A DNA stretch of 64,000 nt from contig NZ_JAGGKG010000021.1 in NCBI RefSeq assembly GCF_017873435.1, positions 22,341 through 86,340 of the forward strand, written 5' to 3'. The translations under genes were made by a program, and so were the position numbers. The notes below the pieces were generated by a model. That model searched no databases, had not been told where the DNA came from, and worked only from the letters and a program-made list of their open reading frames with translations. The DNA is from Paenibacillus turicensis. Its GTDB lineage: Bacteria; Bacillota; Bacilli; Paenibacillales; Paenibacillaceae. Positions 47,401-54,590 of the stretch are shown piece after piece; the stretch's first letter is position 1; every line of letters starts with the position of its first letter.

Positions 47401-49335
47401 AAGCACGTTAGCGGCTTTGGCTGCTCCCGTTAACCCTCCAACTGATGTTACTGCTGCACCCGATAATGCGGCGGTGGATGCCGCTGCGGTTTTTGATGCA
47501 ATAGAAGCGGCGGCGGTTGCTCCGCTAAATTTTGAAAATAAACCAATCATATTGCCTATTGATGTAGACAGCTTGCCGAACACGAGTAAAGTAGGACCAA
47601 TTGCCGCTGTAACGCCAGCAATAGTAACAATCGTATTGCGTGTTGAATCGTCAAGCTTTGAAAACCAAGTTGCTCCTGCTGCTAATTGATCAATTAACGG
47701 CTGTAAGCTATCTAGTAATTTAAGTAGAGCAGGGATTAAAGCATCACCCAATGTGATGCCGATATCCGTTAATCGATTTTTAAATATTTGTAATTGTGAA
47801 GCGGTTGTTTGATAACGTTGCTCTGCTTCGTTTGTTAATGCCACATTCTCTTCCCAAGCTTGATTGCCAAGCTCTAAGGAATCTCGCATAACATCACCAG
47901 CACCAGCCGAACGAAGCAATGCGTCACGCAATCTGATTTCAGATAACCCTAGCGCATCAATGACACCGAATGTATTCCCGCCAGCATCATTGATTTTTCC
48001 TAGTCCCTCAATAAACGTGACTATGGCTTCGGCTGCATTATCTTTAAATGCTGCTGTAAATTGTGCTGATGTCATTCCAGCAACAGCGGCAAACCGTTCT
48101 AATTCCTTACCTCCACCATTTACAGCAGATGCAAGGTTAATCATTAACTTTGAAATTGCAGTCCCGCCAGCTTCGGCTTCTATGCCGACACTTGAAAGCG
48201 CCCCACCTAATGATAAAATTTGCGCTTCACTCAATCCGACTATATTACCCGCACCAGCTATGCGAAGCCCCATTTCAACGATCTCAGATTCCGTTGTGGC
48301 TAGGTTGTTACCGAGAGCAACAATTGTAGCTCCTAACTTATCAAATTGATTCTGTGGCATTTGAGTAATGTTAGCTAATCTAGCTAAAGCTGTAGCGGCT
48401 TGGTCACTACTCATATTTGTTGCAACGCCTAAGTCAACCATTGTCCTACTAAATCCTAAGATGTTTTCAGTTTTGATACCCAACTGCCCCGCCGCTTCAC
48501 CGACACGAGCGATTTCGGTAGCGGCTACTGGTATTTCTTTAGCCATGTTTCTTATACCAGTAGATAATTGGGAAAATTGTGCTTCTGTCGCGTCTACTGT
48601 TTTTCTGATTCCTGCAAAGGCAGTCTCATAGTCAATAGCAGCCTTTGTAGCCAATCCACCAGCGGCGGCTAATGGGGCGGTGACGGTCATGGTGAGCGTT
48701 TGTCCTGCGGTTGACATGGCATCACCAACGGACTTTAACTTTTTACTAGCTCCGTCTAATGTCTGTGATAGCTTCTGCCATCCCGATTCTTGCTTTGCAA
48801 TTTCAGCATTAGTGCTATTTAACTGAGAAGCAAGCCTGTTGTACTCTGTTTGGGCTTTATTTGCTTTGATGGTGTTATCATCTACAGATCTGGAATTGCT
48901 CTCTACAGACTTAGCGGTCTTTTGATACTCTTGATTTAAATTGCTTAACTCCGTTTTAAGTTTCTGAGATTCCTCAGATTCTTTACCTGTAGCCTTGGCG
49001 CTTGCTTCATATGCTGCTTGTGTCTCTGCGATACGTTGCTTTAAGGCTTCGGCTGCTTGGCTATTTTGAGTCATATTATCTTTAGACTTTTGTAAAGCAG
49101 CTTGATAAGTGCTAACTCTAGCATTTTGGACTTCCATTTGCTTAGACAACGCATCTGATTTGAGCTTTAAGCTCTCAGTATCATTACCATAAGCTTTTAA
49201 TATGCTAGACCCCTTATCAAACTCAGACTTGACAAGCTTCATTTGCCTATCTAATCCCGATAGTGTCTTTTCTAGCCCCGTATCATCAATTGCTATTCGT
49301 GTGACCAGTCCCGCGACCTCTATATTTTCAGACAA
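44419..49335 (-). CDS. Phage tail tape measure protein
   Basis: 1638 residues. N-terminal coiled coil (to about 205), a TP901-type core at about 210-560 (FAGIRKTVDATEAQFSQLST, LGGALSSVGIEAEAGGTAIS), hydrophobic helices near 575-690, then a very long Lys/Glu coiled coil (700-1450) and a C-terminal ASGMTKSTDNLKNVARQAAK region. A Gly run (SSAGGGGGGGGIAG) lies near 1125. Length of this protein sets tail length. TTG start at 49335 behind GGGGGTG. Confidence 0.95.
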   Translation of the reverse strand: MSENIEVAGLVTRIAIDDTGLEKTLSGLDRQMKLVKSEFDKGSSILKAYGNDTESLKLKSDALSKQMEVQNARVSTYQAALQKSKDNMTQNSQAAEALKQRIAETQAAYEASAKATGKESEESQKLKTELSNLNQEYQKTAKSVESNSRSVDDNTIKANKAQTEYNRLASQLNSTNAEIAKQESGWQKLSQTLDGASKKLKSVGDAMSTAGQTLTMTVTAPLAAAGGLATKAAIDYETAFAGIRKTVDATEAQFSQLSTGIRNMAKEIPVAATEIARVGEAAGQLGIKTENILGFSRTMVDLGVATNMSSDQAATALARLANITQMPQNQFDKLGATIVALGNNLATTESEIVEMGLRIAGAGNIVGLSEAQILSLGGALSSVGIEAEAGGTAISKLMINLASAVNGGGKELERFAAVAGMTSAQFTAAFKDNAAEAIVTFIEGLGKINDAGGNTFGVIDALGLSEIRLRDALLRSAGAGDVMRDSLELGNQAWEENVALTNEAEQRYQTTASQLQIFKNRLTDIGITLGDALIPALLKLLDSLQPLIDQLAAGATWFSKLDDSTRNTIVTIAGVTAAIGPTLLVFGKLSTSIGNMIGLFSKFSGATAAASIASKTAAASTAALSGAAVTSVGGLTGAAKAANVLQFAVKGLLGPVGVAITALSALAAVFAYVRNQMQPAIPTVQQFGAQSESAMNKASGSFERFRASTGKSLGETTKTVDKNAKAIGDSIVNSVDKGTKKAAGAAKKNLDKMTDDLKDQVDKMKEIVSKGTDTLNKLGDAIVTALKKQYEEQEKAQTAAIDKKIEAEKKVSESVTKNLDKELENRTKALDKQNDAEKKASDARLKIYDQEYNQKLKLIDEDLYNQVKGLQDQIDGIDAQTDAEEKAAKEQEHQAKVAELNKQLLAAETAEERAKIQADLSKVLADYDRAQLLEQRKAQKDGLKSQIDAAKEVAAKKKEQLKIELDNDKEREKERLTIYQEGLSNQKTALKDHYTDLKEKEKERTESVQTELTKQKESVKEHFDELTKTENLQAEARKMIIGKQNDDIIKLLKTYNPKWQDAGQSFADAFKNGLNSEMKSMSDAVKEAVNIAPIIDDQVRSLTALEDKLKAIQSKTSSAGGGGGGGGGIAGIGAGFDAASLSADNFTDSVVNGVVPAMDNLGDSAEGVENEVVNAFLGLRNKAMTELYTLQWSGRAVTQETAASIADTFFAMGDQVTAEMTKDHEEQLSQMQIFLANSKELTEAEKEEALQRLKDAQALQAQEVEAGQKRVAEIMSTALDEKRGITEKEYTEIMSIQERLTTDAVRVMTNNVDEQKALYERLKREASDLSAQQAATVVQNSIKQRDETVKTAENQYQTVVAQIVKQRDEMGTISAEQAEKLINEAKRQRDETVKRAEEMHSQVVGEAKKQAEAHVNQVNWETGEILSKWDAYWKSVGKVWTGIYKDAEKTFGDMWSSVTTTTTKIKDDVLGIWDEVVNFFKGIDLSEIGSNIMGGLASGMTKSTDNLKNVARQAAKGISKEMRSELQTRSPSRVTMKIGKDVGEGLVVGLKSKLSGIEAQSRKMASAAVPAMESLEFSPSGAISSSATLDKTTSDTYNFDGMFRDATFVVRSDDDIRRLGQGLGSYIINNARGLGGAK

Positions 49336-49356
49336 TTAAATCTCACCCCCTGCCCG

Positions 49357-49542
49357 TCACAGTCCCATATGATCAAGGATGCTTTCTCTTTCAATCTGTT
49401 CTTTTCTGTTGACATGTCGTAATAAACGGAAATAAAAAAAGATGTCCATCTCGTCAATTTGACCGAGTGACCATCCTTGTTTTAATAGATTTATATATAA
49501 GTCATTAATAAAATCCAGAGGATCATAGTCCTCTTTTATGCG
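49357..49542 (-). CDS. Tail assembly chaperone gpT-like -1 frameshift extension
   Basis: The -1 frame after CCCAAAC encodes 61 residues including DPLDFINDLYINLLKQGWSL, IDEMDIFFYFRLLRHVNRKE and ILDHMGL. The helical sequence with IDEMD is typical of the T domain in Gram-positive gpG/gpGT pairs. It ends 21 nt before the tape-measure start, the standard position. It has no convincing start of its own. Confidence 0.88.
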   Translation of the reverse strand, partial: RIKEDYDPLDFINDLYINLLKQGWSLGQIDEMDIFFYFRLLRHVNRKEQIERESILDHMGL

Positions 49543-49838
49543 TTTGGGTCAACTTCCTCCGCCCCTACTGCATCGGATGAGCCAAAAACAACTTCATTAA
49601 CACATTTGATTGCTGCATCTAAAAGACGGCGAGCATCTAAGCCATCATAAAGCTCGTCTACGCTAAATTGTTTACCGAATAGGGTAACGATGTAATCAAT
49701 CAATGCATCTAGAACAGTTTCGTCAATCTCACCTTGCAATTTTTTTTGAATTACGATAGTTTTTCTAAATATTCTTGCAGGAATGAATGATTGGGTAAAA
49801 GTTTTGTCTTCTCCATTGATCTTTAATGTAATTTCCAT
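49536..49838 (-). CDS. Tail assembly chaperone gpG-like
   Basis: 100 residues: MEITLKINGEDKTFTQSFIP, ARIFRKTIVIQKKLQG, and an acidic C-terminus ending EEVDPNA. The pattern fits siphoviral tail assembly chaperones. The codons C CCA AAC near the end form a slippery heptamer, giving a minority gpGT fusion that recruits tail tube protein to the tape measure. RBS GGAGGAATAACC. Confidence 0.88.
   Translation of the reverse strand: MEITLKINGEDKTFTQSFIPARIFRKTIVIQKKLQGEIDETVLDALIDYIVTLFGKQFSVDELYDGLDARRLLDAAIKCVNEVVFGSSDAVGAEEVDPNA
49542..49548 (-). other. -1 frameshift site CCCAAAC (tail chaperones)
   Basis: In phase as C CCA AAC, two codons before the gpG stop, with GGAGGAA 7 nt upstream as a possible stimulator. 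Confidence 0.85.
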
Positions 49839-49865
49839 GGTTATTCCTCCGCTTAGATATAATTA

Positions 49866-49885
49866 AAGAGGGCAGAAGCCCTCTA
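49866..49885 (-). terminator. Terminator after the major tail protein extension
   Basis: AGAGGGC-TTCT-GCCCTCT followed by TTAATT on the minus strand, immediately after the extension stop at 49888. Confidence 0.85.
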
Positions 49886-49887
49886 TT

Positions 49888-50172
49888 TTAAGGTGTTGGT
49901 ATCCATTCAAGGACAGCACGATATTTTACTTTTGCTTTTGTCATAACAATAAATTCATAACTGCCAGCAAGATTTGTTTCTTTAAACCATAATGTCTCAT
50001 CGGCATTTGGCGTTAAAGGAGCCCCGTTCTTTGTGATATAAATCAAATTGCTTGCTGCGAGGGAAATTCTAACTCCACTCAAATCCTTCAGTTCATACTC
50101 AACGTGATTAACTCCGTTGTGTTCACCCTCTTGACCTGTTGGACTCCAATTTGCTTCAAGTGGAGGTGTTAA
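49888..50172 (-). CDS. -1 frameshift C-terminal extension of the major tail protein (Ig-like module)
   Basis: 94 residues in the -1 frame after CCCAAAT: LTPPLEANWSPTGQEGEHNG, VNHVEYELKDLSGVRISLAA and a C-terminal RAVLEWIPTP. It is homologous, and equal in length, to the capsid extension at 52404-52688. All-beta, Ig-like pattern, probably displayed on the virion surface. The first TTG in frame (50082) has no usable ribosome site and would cut the module. A terminator follows directly. Confidence 0.8.
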   Translation of the reverse strand, partial: LTPPLEANWSPTGQEGEHNGVNHVEYELKDLSGVRISLAASNLIYITKNGAPLTPNADETLWFKETNLAGSYEFIVMTKAKVKYRAVLEWIPTP

Positions 50173-50738
50173 TTTGGGATGTATACCTCACTAAAGAATG
50201 TAGCCAAGAATTCTGGTGTGACACCTGTGTCGCCATCGTTAACTGTATACTTCCATCTGCTATCCGATGAACGTGAGATAAAGGTTGCATTGAGGGTAGG
50301 TGTTTGATATGCAGGTGTATCCGTTTTTGTGTTTGATTCTTCTGCCCCTAACGTAAACCGACCTTTAAACAACCATGTATAACGGTACTTACCGTTCGCA
50401 AGTCGTCTACGGTATCCAATGGCCACATACGGACCTTGGTCAGTAGACTTCTGATCCAAACCGCCGTTATCATCAATTGCATGACCTAACAATGTTGCTT
50501 GATCTTCTGTAGGGATTTCAGCCACGTTTAAGGCTACTGCAATATCACCCATAGCGCTATTAGTGTCATAGGCAATATCATCTGCATATAAGGTTGCTGA
50601 GTTAATAGATGGTGTAATAGTGGCTTGGATCGCACCAAAAATCCGTTTAGGTGTACTATATGTTTCTGTAATTTCGTCTGTCATGACTGCATAATAGAGT
50701 TGGTCTAAACCAACGGGAATCTCTTTTTTACCTGCCAT
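50169..50738 (-). CDS. Major tail (tube) protein
   Basis: 189 residues in the zero frame. MAGKKEIPVGLDQLYYAVMT, SINSATLYADDIAYDTNSAM and GLDQKSTDQGPYVAIGYRRR are typical of TP901-1-like major tail proteins. It ends VYIPN, encoded with C CCA AAT before TAA; slipping yields a 283-residue long form. Terminators flank the gene on both sides (50767 and 49866), in keeping with high separate expression. RBS TAGGAGAG. Confidence 0.92.
   Translation of the reverse strand: MAGKKEIPVGLDQLYYAVMTDEITETYSTPKRIFGAIQATITPSINSATLYADDIAYDTNSAMGDIAVALNVAEIPTEDQATLLGHAIDDNGGLDQKSTDQGPYVAIGYRRRLANGKYRYTWLFKGRFTLGAEESNTKTDTPAYQTPTLNATFISRSSDSRWKYTVNDGDTGVTPEFLATFFSEVYIPN
50172..50178 (-). other. -1 frameshift site CCCAAAT (major tail protein)
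   Basis: In phase as C CCA AAT, directly followed by the TAA stop. GTGAGG lies 7 nt upstream. Confidence 0.8.
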
Positions 50739-50766
50739 TTCGTCACTCTCCTAAGTTAAAATAAAA

Positions 50767-50786
50767 AAGCACCTTCATAGGCGCTA
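50767..50786 (-). terminator. Terminator upstream of the major tail gene
   Basis: On the minus strand AGCGCC-TATGAA-GGTGCT followed by TTTTTTATTTT. Confidence 0.75.
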
Positions 50787-50796
50787 AATAATTGCT

Positions 50797-51165
50797 TTAT
50801 TCGTTTTCTAACATTTTCGTTCGATACCTGAGAACTTTATGATAGACCTGAGTATCTTTCTCATACTGATCTAATGACAATGTCCTTCCCCAGTCCTGTT
50901 CCTTCATCGTTCGGTCAACTTGACAAGCGATAGCAGAGGTACTGCCCTTGGACCAAATATCAATTTGCATAGTGACACTTGATGCATAAGCCACATCATC
51001 TGCAAAATCTGAGTCTCTATTATCCACCTCAAAAAAGGTAATCCTAGGAAACTCATCAGCTTTAGGTGCAACTAGTTGATAGACACGCTGACCGCCTAGT
51101 ATAGAGACTAAGTTGGTATTACTTAACAATGATGCTCTGACCTTGTTTTTAGCGTCTGTAATCAT
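50797..51165 (-). CDS. Tail terminator/completion protein (DUF3168-like, gp17-like)
   Basis: 122 residues: ITDAKNKVRASLLSNTNLVS, RVYQLVAPKADEFPRITFFE, and ASSVTMQIDIWSKGS with KVLRYRTKMLENE at the end. The pattern of a short protein with ITFFEVDN and QIDIWS strands, placed between HK97 gp10-like and major tail genes, fits the tail terminator that caps the tube. Confidence 0.8.
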   Translation of the reverse strand: MITDAKNKVRASLLSNTNLVSILGGQRVYQLVAPKADEFPRITFFEVDNRDSDFADDVAYASSVTMQIDIWSKGSTSAIACQVDRTMKEQDWGRTLSLDQYEKDTQVYHKVLRYRTKMLENE

Positions 51166-51169
51166 CCTA

Positions 51170-51562
51170 TCAACCCCTTTTTAGCCCCTCTCTGAACGTG
51201 TTAGCTATTATTTGCAACGCCGCACCCTTTCGAGCTTGGAAAGCTGGTTCTTTAAATGGTCTAGCCGACTGTTTAGATGTCCCAAACTCTTCAAAGTGGG
51301 TTCTCCAACTTGTTCTTTTGGAGTTCTTTACAAGGACATATTTCATGCCATCTTTTCTGGAAACTCTAGTCACATAAATATCATCCCTGATATGTGTAAC
51401 CCCATCTCGATCCGACACAGCCACGATAGATTTTTCCTCTTGGGCAATAACTTCTCCAGCAGCCCTCAAAGCAACCCTCTCAACCTTATTAGCGCCACCT
51501 TGAAACCTGTTACGAATGTCCGCAAGCATGGTATCAATACCTGTAATCTCCATACCTGTCAT
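51170..51562 (-). CDS. HK97 gp10-like tail completion/neck protein
   Basis: 130 residues with VERVALRAAGEVIAQEEKSI, HIRDDIYVTRVSRKDGMKYV and HFEEFGTSKQSARPFKEPAF, the last being the hallmark of the gp10 family (FEFGT..QPARPF). It joins heads to tails. It overlaps the head closure gene by 4 nt. Confidence 0.9.
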   Translation of the reverse strand: MTGMEITGIDTMLADIRNRFQGGANKVERVALRAAGEVIAQEEKSIVAVSDRDGVTHIRDDIYVTRVSRKDGMKYVLVKNSKRTSWRTHFEEFGTSKQSARPFKEPAFQARKGAALQIIANTFREGLKRG

Positions 51563-51933
51563 CCGTTATCACGCTCCAAAGCCATGATCACAGTTTCAGT
51601 ACCATCACCTTTAATGTCATCTAATACGGCTTTAATATCGTAAATACGGTCAACTTCAACCTCATCTACAAGCTTTTTGCCATGAATGATCCGCATATCT
51701 GGTGTAATACCTGTCCTGTATCTAATTTCGAGTTGGACCATCTTATCGACATTCAGGCCATCGGCTTTAAATACTTCTCTCCATCTGGTAGTAAGAGGTT
51801 TGCGAGAAGCCCATAAAGGCATCCACTCTTTCCACTCTGTTGTTGAAATACCCTCGTCATCCGTTGTTGTCTGTTTACTCTGAATCACTATCCTCCGATT
51901 GTACTTTTTCGGATTGGTCAGCTTCGTTGCCAA
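51559..51933 (-). CDS. Head closure protein (SPP1 gp16-like)
   Basis: 124 residues from TTG 51933, which has GGAAGG 8 nt upstream; GTG at 51942 is an alternative that touches that site. It reads LTNPKKYNRRIVIQSKQTTT, GISTTEWKEWMPLWASRKPL and LEIRYRTGITPDMRIIHGKK, as in phage head-tail joining proteins. Its start overlaps the end of the preceding small gene. Confidence 0.85.
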   Translation of the reverse strand: MATKLTNPKKYNRRIVIQSKQTTTDDEGISTTEWKEWMPLWASRKPLTTRWREVFKADGLNVDKMVQLEIRYRTGITPDMRIIHGKKLVDEVEVDRIYDIKAVLDDIKGDGTETVIMALERDNG

Positions 51934-52123
51934 GCAGATCACCTTCCTCTACTTGATCAGGCTTATTTTTGGGCTTAGAAGGTTTAAGTTCCTTACCAAC
52001 CCACTCACCAGCTTGAAGTTTTTTGGCCCTTTCCTTATTATCCGTCTCATAAGCAGAGCCTACTTCATAAACATTTCGTGTTTCTTTATCACGAAACTTC
52101 TTTAAAACAGGATATTTAGCCAT
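51875..52123 (-). CDS. Small phage neck-region protein, 82 residues
   Basis: Begins MAKYPVLKKFRDKETRNVYE at ATG 52123; an ATG four codons earlier is possible. The second half is Lys/Pro-rich and then acidic (LKPSKPKNKPDQVEEGD). This small gene occurs in many Gram-positive siphovirus head clusters between connector genes; its role is unknown. It overlaps the next gene by about 59 nt. Confidence 0.7.
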   Translation of the reverse strand: MAKYPVLKKFRDKETRNVYEVGSAYETDNKERAKKLQAGEWVGKELKPSKPKNKPDQVEEGDLLGNEADQSEKVQSEDSDSE

Positions 52124-52128
52124 ATATA

Positions 52129-52392
52129 TCACCACTCTTTCAGGTGCAATATTAAAGATTGGAGTGACACGTTTAACGTATCTATCTCAATCCCTGGATT
52201 GCGGTTTTCATAATTCAGAGCAACGAGAAGGATGACCGCCAGTTGATACTTGGCAGTCTCCTTTTTCTCATCTGGAACACCCGCCTCTAAGAGGTATTCC
52301 ATTGCTGAAGACATCAAAAAAGCGAGGTACTCATCATCCTCACTTCCATCAACTCTTAAATGCGATTTTAAAAGCTCCATACTTACAGGCAT
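52129..52392 (-). CDS. Head-tail connector (HK97 gp6-like)
   Basis: 87 residues: VSMELLKSHLRVDGSEDDEY, LAFLMSSAMEYLLEAGVPDE and YQLAVILLVALNYENRNPG. This is the classic compact helical connector pattern (VxLxxLKxHLRVD). It forms the ring below the portal. It starts 12 nt after the capsid extension. Confidence 0.9.
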   Translation of the reverse strand: MPVSMELLKSHLRVDGSEDDEYLAFLMSSAMEYLLEAGVPDEKKETAKYQLAVILLVALNYENRNPGIEIDTLNVSLQSLILHLKEW

Positions 52393-52403
52393 TATTCACC
52401 CTC

Positions 52404-52688
52404 CTATGGAGTTGGTATCCAGTCTAGTGTAGCGGTGTATAACTTTCCGCCTACCGTCAGCACCTCAAACAGATACTCTCCTGCTAGATTGCTATCACTA
52501 AACCATAATGTTTCATCATTGTTTGGCGCAAGGTTTACGCCATTTTTCTTGATATATATTACATTACCTGTTGCGAGGGATATACGTTCTCCGTCACCGT
52601 CCAACAACTCAAATTCAGTGTGGTTCACACCTTCATGCTCTCCCTCTTGACCTGTTGGGTTTAAAGTAGCAAGTGAAGGAGTTATGAC
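52404..52688 (-). CDS. -1 frameshift C-terminal extension of the major capsid protein (Ig-like module)
   Basis: 94 residues in the -1 frame after AAAAAAG: VITPSLATLNPTGQEGEHEG, VNHTEFELLDGDGERISLAT and LYTATLDWIPTP. It shares PTGQEGEH-GVNH-E-EL, RISLA-N-IYI-KNG, DETLWF, NLAG-Y and WIPTP with the tail extension. The only early start is a GTG at 52628 without a proper ribosome site. The product would be a 474-residue capsid subunit with a surface module. Confidence 0.82.
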   Translation of the reverse strand, partial: VITPSLATLNPTGQEGEHEGVNHTEFELLDGDGERISLATGNVIYIKKNGVNLAPNNDETLWFSDSNLAGEYLFEVLTVGGKLYTATLDWIPTP

Positions 52689-53827
52689 TTTTTTGCAAGA
52701 CGGAATGCGGATTTAAGTTTAATTTGGTGGTCCAACCATGCTGTCAATACAAAATCCCAAACTCCTGTACGAACATTCTTGTCACGATCATAGAGTACTT
52801 TCGGATCATAGTTAAAGTGCGAATAACGGAAATCACCAATAACAGGATAGATAGCTGAATCTGAAAATACTACAGGCTTACCAAGAATTTGTTCTGGTTG
52901 TGCTTGGTATAATGTTGCACTTCCATTTGCCAACGTTTCAATAATGTCCATGTAGTCAGCGTACCGCATAACAATTGTCGCATTTTCACGAAAATCTTCA
53001 TGCAGGTCAGCAATAGCTAATTTGATTGCTCCATAAAGCGTAGCAGCCGTTAATTCTTTAATTACAGATACTGCTGGACTACCCGTTGTTGCATAAAATG
53101 ACATATGTTCTTCACCAGTTTTTGGCGCTGTTGCAAATGCAACTTTTTTCTCTTTTGCAGCTAGCCCAGAACGAAGAGCGCCTTCGACTGTTTGTACTAA
53201 ATTTGTGTCGGTTGCTTCTAAGATTGTCTCTGACACTGGCGCAAACACTTTGAATTTATGACGTTCAAAGTTAACTACACCACCCTCAACTTCTAATTCT
53301 TTGGCCGTTTCGGTATCAGCAATAAAATCATCATCATCAAGTGTAAAACCAACTTTCGGAATTTCGAGATTTGTTACACTTGTCACTGTTGAAACTTCTC
53401 TAATAGGGTTTTTAACAAACGGTTCATGCAGTAATTCCGTTGTCATTGTGCTAGGCAGGATTTTATCTCCACCAGTGCCGTTATTGTCACCTAAAGCAGC
53501 CTTAACCTCAGAACCAATAGACTCCCCTCGTACAGTAGCTCTAATTAAGCTTGCCTTTGCAATGTTTGTTCTTGCTTTCGGCTCTGCGGTAACAAGGTTT
53601 TTATTTCCTTCTAAAGATGCCTTTTGGTCAGCTTCCATTGCATCATGCTCATTCTTCAAAATATCGAAACGAGCTTGTAAACCTCGTTCTTTCGTTTCTA
53701 AGGCTGTAATCTCATCCGTACTAGCATTAGGATCAGATGCCTTTGTCAACTTTTCTTGCTTTGCAGACGCTAAAGCCTGCCCAATAGTAACCAAATCATT
53801 TTTTACATCAAATAAAGTTTTAGCCAT
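52682..53827 (-). CDS. Major capsid protein, HK97 fold
   Basis: 381 residues in the zero frame. An N-terminal delta/scaffold coiled coil (1-85, ITALETKERGLQARFDILKN) would be removed by the adjacent protease; the HK97 core begins near 105 (GGDKILPSTMTTELLHEPFV, VSTVTSVTNLEIPK, VFAPVSETILEATDTNLV, KPVVFSDSAIYPVIGDF). It ends FRLAKKS with A AAA AAG one codon before TAA. It overlaps the protease stop by 8 nt. Confidence 0.94.
   Translation of the reverse strand: MAKTLFDVKNDLVTIGQALASAKQEKLTKASDPNASTDEITALETKERGLQARFDILKNEHDAMEADQKASLEGNKNLVTAEPKARTNIAKASLIRATVRGESIGSEVKAALGDNNGTGGDKILPSTMTTELLHEPFVKNPIREVSTVTSVTNLEIPKVGFTLDDDDFIADTETAKELEVEGGVVNFERHKFKVFAPVSETILEATDTNLVQTVEGALRSGLAAKEKKVAFATAPKTGEEHMSFYATTGSPAVSVIKELTAATLYGAIKLAIADLHEDFRENATIVMRYADYMDIIETLANGSATLYQAQPEQILGKPVVFSDSAIYPVIGDFRYSHFNYDPKVLYDRDKNVRTGVWDFVLTAWLDHQIKLKSAFRLAKKS
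52688..52694 (-). other. -1 frameshift site AAAAAAG (major capsid protein)
   Basis: In phase as A AAA AAG, the most efficient bacterial -1 slippery heptamer, one codon before the stop. Confidence 0.85.
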
Positions 53828-54587
53828 TTAAAATACCCCCGATAAATGAATTAATATTTTGTATTTCAAGTGCAGTTGATTGTCGAATGCGCTCTAAATA
53901 TTCTTGATTTCCCTTATTTTTTGAATCATTTGAAACATTTGATTTTTTTGAAACAAGGTTACTTGGTACGTTGTGATACTTAGCAAACAACTCATCACTC
54001 ACACATGCAGCGGCTTGGTTTGCATCACCAACAAAATCACAAAGCCCATAATCATAACACTCTTGAGCAGAAAGCCACGTTTCAGCATCTAGCAACTCAG
54101 TTAGCTTTGGTTCATCCAACTTGTCACCAGCACGATCCAGATAGGTTTGTTTCATGCTTCCACCAATACGGTCAAGATCATCAGCAGCCTTACGTAATTC
54201 AACAGCGTTGCCCCATGTGAGTGTCCAAGGATTATGGATCATCATCATGGCATTACGTGGAATATGGATTTCATCACCAGCCATTGCAATGACAGATGCA
54301 ATGGAAGCTGCTAATCCATCAACATGGACAATAACTCTTGCCTTATGTCTTTTAAGGATGTTATAAATAGTCACTCCCTCGAAGACCGAACCCCCTGGGG
54401 AGTTTATATATAGGCGTAATGTTGTAATGTCTCCTAAAGCATCAAGATCACGCTTAAAACTATTTGCACTAGTATCATCATCATCCCACTGCCATGAGAC
54501 AATATCTCCATAGATATAAAGGTCACCCTCACCTTCCTTAGTGGACGCCTTAAAATTCCAATATTTTTGTTCCTGCCCTTTTTTCAC
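53820..54587 (-). CDS. Head maturation protease, ClpP-like (S14)
   Basis: 255 residues. DLYIYGDIVSWQWDDDDTSA, LRLYINSPGGSVFEGVTIYN, catalytic Ser in VDGLAASIASVIAMAG and His in NAMMMIHNPWTLTWG define the ClpP-type prohead protease. The last 50 residues are polar. GTG start at 54587. It processes scaffold and capsid delta domains in the prohead. Confidence 0.94.
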   Translation of the reverse strand: MKKGQEQKYWNFKASTKEGEGDLYIYGDIVSWQWDDDDTSANSFKRDLDALGDITTLRLYINSPGGSVFEGVTIYNILKRHKARVIVHVDGLAASIASVIAMAGDEIHIPRNAMMMIHNPWTLTWGNAVELRKAADDLDRIGGSMKQTYLDRAGDKLDEPKLTELLDAETWLSAQECYDYGLCDFVGDANQAAACVSDELFAKYHNVPSNLVSKKSNVSNDSKNKGNQEYLERIRQSTALEIQNINSFIGGILNG

Positions 54588-54590
54588 GTT

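Noticed and set aside
44419..49335. Many long plus-strand ORFs opposite the tape measure gene
   Set aside because: They mirror the codon bias of the Ala/Lys-rich tape measure protein and lack ribosome sites.
49888..50082. Independent 64-residue gene starting at TTG 50082
   Set aside because: The start has AAGGA only 1 nt away, and it would remove the first 30 residues that are conserved with the capsid extension; frameshift decoding explains the ORF better.
52404..52628. Independent 74-residue gene starting at GTG 52628
   Set aside because: No spaced ribosome site; homology to the tail extension continues upstream of the GTG to the slippery heptamer.
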